Shown here piece by piece: positions 14,301 to 17,968 of a stretch of DNA of 17,968 bases (positions are counted from its first letter, which is position 1; every line of letters starts with the position of its first letter). The stretch comes from Peptococcaceae bacterium UBA3933. Its GTDB lineage: Bacteria > Bacillota > Peptococcia > Peptococcales > BICA1-8. The translations under genes were made by a program, and so were the position numbers. The stretch is taken from contig DGEF01000040.1 in assembly GCA_002385805.1 (NCBI GenBank), positions 1 through 17,968 of the forward strand. Reading direction: 5' to 3'. Below the pieces are notes generated by a model. That model had not been told where the DNA came from. It searched no databases and saw only the letters and a list, made by a program, of their open reading frames with translations.

Positions 14301-15443
14301 TTAATTTCTGTCGTAATTATCAAAAACCAAGTGACCATTGATATAGACCTGGAGAGGGTTACTCCTGATATCCAGAGGAAAACCGCTCCAAATCACTAAA
14401 TCCGCATCTTTACCTGGACGAATACTTCCTACCCGGTCTTCGATTTCCAAAATTTTAGCCGGATTTACGGTTAAAGCCTTTAAAGCTTCTTTTTCTTCCA
14501 TACCTTCTTTAACTGCTAAAGCAGCACACAAAACCAGGTACCGGACAGGGATTACCGGATGATCCGTGATCAAAGCCACCTTAAGCCCTGCCTTGGCTAA
14601 AAGACCCGGTGTCTTAAAAGACAACTCTCCCAATTCAACTTTAGACCTATTAGTTAATGAAGGTCCTACGGCCACCGGGACACCGGCCTCTAATAATTCC
14701 GGCAGGATCTTATGTCCCTCCGTACAATGTTCAATTACCATCCGTAAGTTAAATTCTTTCCCAATCCTTAAAGCAGTTAAAATATCATCGGCTCTGTGAG
14801 CATGAGCACGAACAGGAATCTCTCTGTTCAATGCTTTAACTAAATTTTCTTTTTTCAAGTCCCGTTCTCTGCTTTTTTTCCGGCGATAATTATCCGCTTC
14901 AATAAAAGCCTGCCTAAGTAAAGCTGCCGTAGCCATACGGGTATAAGGCATTTTTTTCTGTTCACCGTATACACGTTTAGGGTTTTCCCCTAGGGCTATC
15001 TTTAAACCCGCTTCCGGATTAATAATCATCTCCTGAAAAGTTTTTCCTTTTACTTTTAAGAGAGCCGTCATGCCTCCAATTACATTGGCACTACCCGGAG
15101 CCACCATAACTGTTGTGACTCCTCCCAACAAAGCCTCTTTAAAACCTATATCATTAGGATTAATGGCATCAAGGGCTCTCAAGTGAGGGGTCAGGGGGTC
15201 TGTTATTTCATTAGTGTCATCTCCTTCTATCTGGTATATTTCCTCAGCAATACCTGCATGAGTATGGGCATCAATAAACCCGGGTAAAACATAATTGCCA
15301 CGGGCATCCACCACTTTACAATGAGAAGGGATCTCCACCCTTTCCCCTACATCTTTTATTTTACCCTTTTCGATAAGAATAGTGCCTGATTTATAGTCCT
15401 TTTCTTCCATTGTTATTATGTGAGCATTGGTAATGGCTAACAT
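14301..15443 (-). CDS. Amidohydrolase (imidazolonepropionase-like), substrate unknown
   Basis: This 380-residue metal-dependent hydrolase of the amidohydrolase superfamily has a TIM-barrel with small flanking beta-sandwich. The N-terminal strand region (NAHIITMEEKDYKSGTILIEKGKI) is followed by GFIDAHTHAG with the metal ligands His60 and His62. Further ligands appear to be His214/His216 (RAHAHRADD), His239 (VIEHCTEGH) and Asp294 (ITDHPV). The C-terminal sequence NPAKILEIEDRVGSIRPGKDADLVIWSG is the usual composite domain. No signal peptide is seen, so it acts in the cytoplasm, probably on a cyclic amide or a peptide-like C-N bond. ATG 15443-15441 overlaps the end of the NIF3-like gene by 7 bp, so the two are translationally coupled. 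Confidence 0.9.
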   Translation of the reverse strand: MLAITNAHIITMEEKDYKSGTILIEKGKIKDVGERVEIPSHCKVVDARGNYVLPGFIDAHTHAGIAEEIYQIEGDDTNEITDPLTPHLRALDAINPNDIGFKEALLGGVTTVMVAPGSANVIGGMTALLKVKGKTFQEMIINPEAGLKIALGENPKRVYGEQKKMPYTRMATAALLRQAFIEADNYRRKKSRERDLKKENLVKALNREIPVRAHAHRADDILTALRIGKEFNLRMVIEHCTEGHKILPELLEAGVPVAVGPSLTNRSKVELGELSFKTPGLLAKAGLKVALITDHPVIPVRYLVLCAALAVKEGMEEKEALKALTVNPAKILEIEDRVGSIRPGKDADLVIWSGFPLDIRSNPLQVYINGHLVFDNYDRN

Positions 15444-16261
15444 GGTTCGATTACCCCAGACATACGTGTAATTTCCAGACCTTTTTCTTCTAAAGCTTTG
15501 ATGACTAAATTTATGCCAATAGAATCGCTGGCCATATGACCGGCAACAATTACATTACCAATGTTTTGTTCTTTTACAGATTTAATCACATCATCAGGCA
15601 GATGCATTACTACCAAAGTCCCAATTCCGGCTTCGAAATAGGATTTAACAACATCTTTACCTCCGCTGGTGCCCCCTGCCATAGTTACAAATACTTTGCC
15701 AGCATAACTTTTTTCAGACCCTACTCTTACTTTAGGTTTAGTATAAGCATTCTTATATTCAGGAATCTGTAAAAGTAAATCTATAACATCCTGCACACGG
15801 GGTGGGGGACTATCCCATAAATTATCATCCAGATACTGCTGTAAATAATTTTCCACCAGTAAATCAGCAGGAGAATGAATTGCCAGAAAAGGCATGTTTA
15901 ACAAGCGGGCAGCATGAGCGGCACGATCATAGTTGCTTACGTGCAGGTTTCTGTCTACCTGTTCCTTACGTTCCGCTAAAGCTTTTTCCGCTCTATTAAT
16001 AGGAACCCCGGCTTTTACCATACGGTCAATCTGGTTATCCATTACTTTATATAAATCTACCCGGTGATGACCCTGGGGATGATGGGTAATCACACAATCA
16101 AATCCTAACTGCTTGGCCAACATTATTTCAGCCGTATCAATATCAACGCCGAAAGCAATTTTTTTAATCCCTTCCCCAGGCACAATCACCCCGCTGTCCG
16201 CAGGAGCTTCCTTTAGTCCGGCAGCCTTTAAAGCAATATTTAATATTTCTTGGGTATTCAA
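15437..16261 (-). CDS. NIF3-like (DUF34) dinuclear-metal protein
   Basis: The 274-residue protein belongs to the NIF3/YbgI (DUF34) family, whose members form hexameric toroids with a dinuclear metal site; the biochemical role is unsettled. Metal-binding elements are ITHHPQG (His60, His61) and the C-terminal GHMASDSIGI (His242, Asp246), in place of the more usual GHxxxE ending. FGVDIDTAE at 37-45 and MAGGTSGGKD at 194-203 are also typical positions. The start is TTG (16261-16259), chosen for AAAGGAGG 8 nt upstream. It overlaps the amidohydrolase by 7 bp. Upstream is a 477-bp repeat island, so its promoter should lie there; none was clear to me. Confidence 0.87.
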   Translation of the reverse strand: MNTQEILNIALKAAGLKEAPADSGVIVPGEGIKKIAFGVDIDTAEIMLAKQLGFDCVITHHPQGHHRVDLYKVMDNQIDRMVKAGVPINRAEKALAERKEQVDRNLHVSNYDRAAHAARLLNMPFLAIHSPADLLVENYLQQYLDDNLWDSPPPRVQDVIDLLLQIPEYKNAYTKPKVRVGSEKSYAGKVFVTMAGGTSGGKDVVKSYFEAGIGTLVVMHLPDDVIKSVKEQNIGNVIVAGHMASDSIGINLVIKALEEKGLEITRMSGVIEPC

Positions 16262-16281
16262 ATTGAGAACCTCCTTTGAAT

Positions 16282-16367
16282 TAGTGACTAGTGACTTGTG
16301 ACTAGAATCTCGCCCACTAGTAGACTAATTATTAGTGGCTAGTTTTTAGTGGCTGGTGGCTAGTAAA
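16282..16367. repeat. Heptamer tandem tracts (TAGTGRC)
   Basis: Two blocks with an exact 7-bp period. TAGTGAC-type units start at 16282, 16289 and 16296; TAGTGGC-type units start at 16333, 16340, 16347, 16354 and 16361. Both blocks lie just upstream of the NIF3-like gene. Confidence 0.6.
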
Positions 16368-16406
16368 GCGACCTTCGGTCGCAAGGTTAAGGTTGAGGCT
16401 AAGGTT
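16368..16406. repeat. Short hairpin followed by AAGGTT hexamer repeats
   Basis: GCGACC (16368-16373) and GGTCGC (16377-16382) form a 6-bp hairpin with a 3-nt loop. AAGGTT-type hexamers follow immediately at 16383, 16389, 16395 (GAGGCT) and 16401. No strong U-tract follows the hairpin on either strand, so it is at best a weak terminator for tex. Confidence 0.45.
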
Positions 16407-16470
16407 AAGAATTACTAAACTAAGGATTAACATAGAAAATAAGTTTTGGATGAAACAGTCTACAATATTT

Positions 16471-16505
16471 CTTGCCTCTTGCTTCTTGCTCCCTGCCTCT
16501 TGAAT
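16471..16505 (-). repeat. Heptamer tandem tract (CTTGCYT), same motif as 10837-10871
   Basis: Plus-strand units CTTGCCT, CTTGCTT, CTTGCTC and two more start at 16471, 16478, 16485, 16492 and 16499. The reverse complement shares the 13-mer ATTCAAGAGGCAG and the CAAGAGG/CAAGAAG unit type with the tract at 10837-10871. Confidence 0.6.
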
Positions 16506-16509
16506 GATT

Positions 16510-16706
16510 CATCATGCAGTATATCACAAAAATAGTGGCTGACCCAAAATATTAGCCCAAGAGCAATAATGCCGTCATACATTTTAACCCGTGAGACGTC
16601 ATGCCGCCCCAAAATATTCGCCCAAAAGCCGTCATGCCGACATGCAGTATAACTCGTCAGCCGTAATGCTGACCCAAGAGTTAACCCAAAAGCCGTAATG
16701 CCGTCC
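16510..16706 (-). repeat. Second array of ~32-bp repeats, same family as 8281-8587
   Basis: Unit ends CTGACC, CCGTCA, CCGCCC, CCGACA, CTGACC and CCGTCC start at 16539, 16572, 16604, 16637, 16669 and 16701 (33, 32, 33, 32 and 32 bp). ATGCCG/ATGCTG precedes most of them, at 16569, 16601, 16634, 16666 and 16698. Two unit types alternate, giving a 65-bp super-period: CCCAAAATATT at 16543 and 16608, CCCAAGAGTT at 16673. On the minus strand a unit reads approximately GTCAGCATTACGGCTTTTGG then GTTAAC and a T-rich end, matching the first array's plan. A small open frame across it (16460-16708) is not supported as a gene, because the repeat changes frame from copy to copy. Confidence 0.7.
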
Positions 16707-16709
16707 AAT

Positions 16710-16729
16710 ATCTGTGTTCATCCGTGGTT
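16710..16729. repeat. Recurrent intergenic 20-mer type
   Basis: ATCTGTGTTCATCCGTGGTT, just after the tex stop, is of a type I recall seeing between genes in many unrelated bacterial genomes. Its role is unknown, and the recollection was not checked. Confidence 0.35.
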
Positions 16730-16738
16730 TAATTTTAT

Positions 16739-17968
16739 TTAAACATTTTTCATGGTGAGAGAAATTCGGCCGCGGTTCACATCTACATCCAAAACTTTCA
16801 CCTTCACAATATCTCCTACCGCCACGACTTCCATGGGGTGTTTAATATATTTATCCCCTAATTGAGAAATATGTACTAACCCGTCCTGTTTAACACCAAT
16901 ATCCACAAAAGCACCAAAATCAACTACGTTTCGTACAGTACCTTGTAATTCCATGCCGGGTTTTAAATCTTCCATTGTTAAAACATCAGTACGGAATAAA
17001 GGCGGAGGTAATTCTTCCCTAGGATCCCGGCCTGGTTTTTGGAGTGCTTCTACTATATCTTTCAAGGTTGGTTCCCCTATCTCCAGTTTTTCCGCCATCT
17101 CTTTAATGTTTACTTTTTTTAATGAAGTTCTTATTTCTGCTAATTTTTCACTGTCTGTTAAATCACTGACCTGAAATCCGAGGCTTAACAAAAGTTTTTC
17201 CGCAACCCAATAAGATTCCGGGTGAACCGGAGTATTATCCAAGAGGTTATTGCCGTCAGCAATTCTAATAAAACCGGCACACTGTTCAAAAGCCTTAGGT
17301 CCCAGGCGGGGAACCTCTAACAACTGATCCCTACTGGTAAATTTACCCCTTTCCTCCCGGTACTTAATAATCCCGGTTGCTGTGGCTTTGGTTAAACCTG
17401 CCACATACTGGAGAAGGGCAGCAGAAGCCGTATTTAGTTCTACTCCTACTGAGTTAACACAAGACTCCACCACACCGGCTAAAGCTTCGTCTAACCGCTT
17501 AGGGGTTACATCATGCTGGTATTGACCTACTCCTACTGCTTTCGGTTCAATTTTTACTAATTCTGCCAGCGGGTCCTGCAGTCGGCGGGCAATAGAAACA
17601 GCACTTCGTAAAGATAAGTCGTAATCAGGGAATTCCTCTTTAGCCAGTTTAGAAGCGGAATATACACTGGCTCCTGCTTCAGAAACGATTATGTATTGAA
17701 CAGGAGTTTTTAAATCTTTAATTAAATCAGCCACCATTAATTCCGTTTCCCGGGAAGCAGTACCATTGCCTATGGCTACTATATCAACAGACCATTTATT
17801 AATTAAGTCCTTCACTATCTGCTTGGCTTCTTCTAATTGATTCTGAGGAGGGTGCGGGTACATGACTCCTGTTGCCAGTACTTTGCCTGTCTCCTCCACA
17901 ACGGCCAATTTACAACCGGTACGATAGCCCGGGTCAATACCTAGCACAGTTTTACCTTTTACAGGTGG
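16739..17968 (-). CDS. tex: Tex-type RNA-binding transcription accessory protein, C-terminal part
   Basis: The frame is open to the window end, giving 409 C-terminal residues of a protein that is usually about 700-780 long, so the N-terminal half lies outside. The first visible residues PPVKGKTVLGIDPGYRTGCK start the YqgF/RNase H-like domain, with GNGTASRETE and SEAGASVYSASKLA. Then follow the helix-hairpin-helix region (GVELNTASAALLQYVAGLTK; LLEVPRLGPKAFEQCAGFIRI) and a C-terminal S1 domain (about the last 80 residues, LQGTVRNVVDFGAFVDIGV to RISLTMKNV). Tex binds nucleic acids and is linked to transcription and RNA metabolism. An internal GTG at 17947-17945 is not the real start. The stop is TAA; a 477-bp repeat island separates it from the NIF3-like gene. 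Confidence 0.95.
   Translation of the reverse strand, partial: PPVKGKTVLGIDPGYRTGCKLAVVEETGKVLATGVMYPHPPQNQLEEAKQIVKDLINKWSVDIVAIGNGTASRETELMVADLIKDLKTPVQYIIVSEAGASVYSASKLAKEEFPDYDLSLRSAVSIARRLQDPLAELVKIEPKAVGVGQYQHDVTPKRLDEALAGVVESCVNSVGVELNTASAALLQYVAGLTKATATGIIKYREERGKFTSRDQLLEVPRLGPKAFEQCAGFIRIADGNNLLDNTPVHPESYWVAEKLLLSLGFQVSDLTDSEKLAEIRTSLKKVNIKEMAEKLEIGEPTLKDIVEALQKPGRDPREELPPPLFRTDVLTMEDLKPGMELQGTVRNVVDFGAFVDIGVKQDGLVHISQLGDKYIKHPMEVVAVGDIVKVKVLDVDVNRGRISLTMKNV

Noticed and set aside
16510..16706. CRISPR array
   Set aside because: The spacing near 65 bp looks CRISPR-like, but the intervals between marks are themselves related repeats and no cas gene is present.
16460..16708. 82-codon minus-strand open frame
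   Set aside because: It is made of the ~32-bp array plus the heptamer tract. The repeat period does not preserve reading frame, and no ribosome binding site is seen.

Overview
The window reads as a chromosomal segment of an AT-rich, endospore-forming Firmicute, most likely a Clostridia member of the Peptococcales/Desulfotomaculum type. The reasons are a clear Spo0F-like response regulator, a perfect HrcA/CIRCE operator on groES-groEL, strong AGGAGG-type ribosome binding sites with frequent GTG and TTG starts, and a tsaE-tsaB-rimI-tsaD cluster near groESL, as in Bacillus. Almost all genes lie on the minus strand; the 5-formyl-THF cyclo-ligase gene is the only plus-strand gene.

Layout from left to right. 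1-823: two unrecognised minus-strand genes, one cut by the window edge and one with a winged-helix-like C-terminus. 824-1099: intergenic DNA with three kinds of short tandem repeat and a terminator. 1100-5115: hpt-guaA-glmS, a purine salvage / glutamine amidotransferase group read from a good sigma-A promoter at 5170-5199. 5298-6029: a membrane-anchored LolA-like protein whose ribosome binding site is buried in a long hairpin. 6198-8131: groES-groEL with promoter and CIRCE. 8281-8587: an unusual symmetric array of about 31-bp repeats. 8605-10504: convergent fthC and a radical SAM/PDZ/DUF512-like protein. 10636-10833: a cluster of same-strand DnaA boxes. 10938-13595: the tRNA t6A operon tsaE-tsaB-rimI-tsaD. 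13828-14217: spo0F with a sigma-H-like promoter. 14301-16261: a NIF3-like protein overlapping an amidohydrolase. 16262-16738: a repeat island. 16739-17968: the C-terminal part of tex, cut by the window end.

The coding content is mostly housekeeping: GMP synthesis and salvage, amino-sugar synthesis, chaperonin, folate, t6A modification, sporulation phosphorelay and an RNA-binding transcription accessory factor. The unusual material is mainly between genes. (1) A DnaA-box cluster next to tsaD has five perfect and four one-mismatch boxes, all in one orientation. (2) Two arrays of the same 30-33 bp degenerate repeat occur 8 kb apart in opposite orientations; the first switches direction in its middle. 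(3) Heptamer tandem tracts recur at several intergenic sites, two of them the same motif on opposite strands. (4) A hairpin of about 13 bp pairs with the Shine-Dalgarno of the LolA-like gene. (5) The radical SAM protein carries DUF512-like features in an apparently rearranged domain order. No CRISPR array, tRNA, rRNA or intact mobile element was seen.
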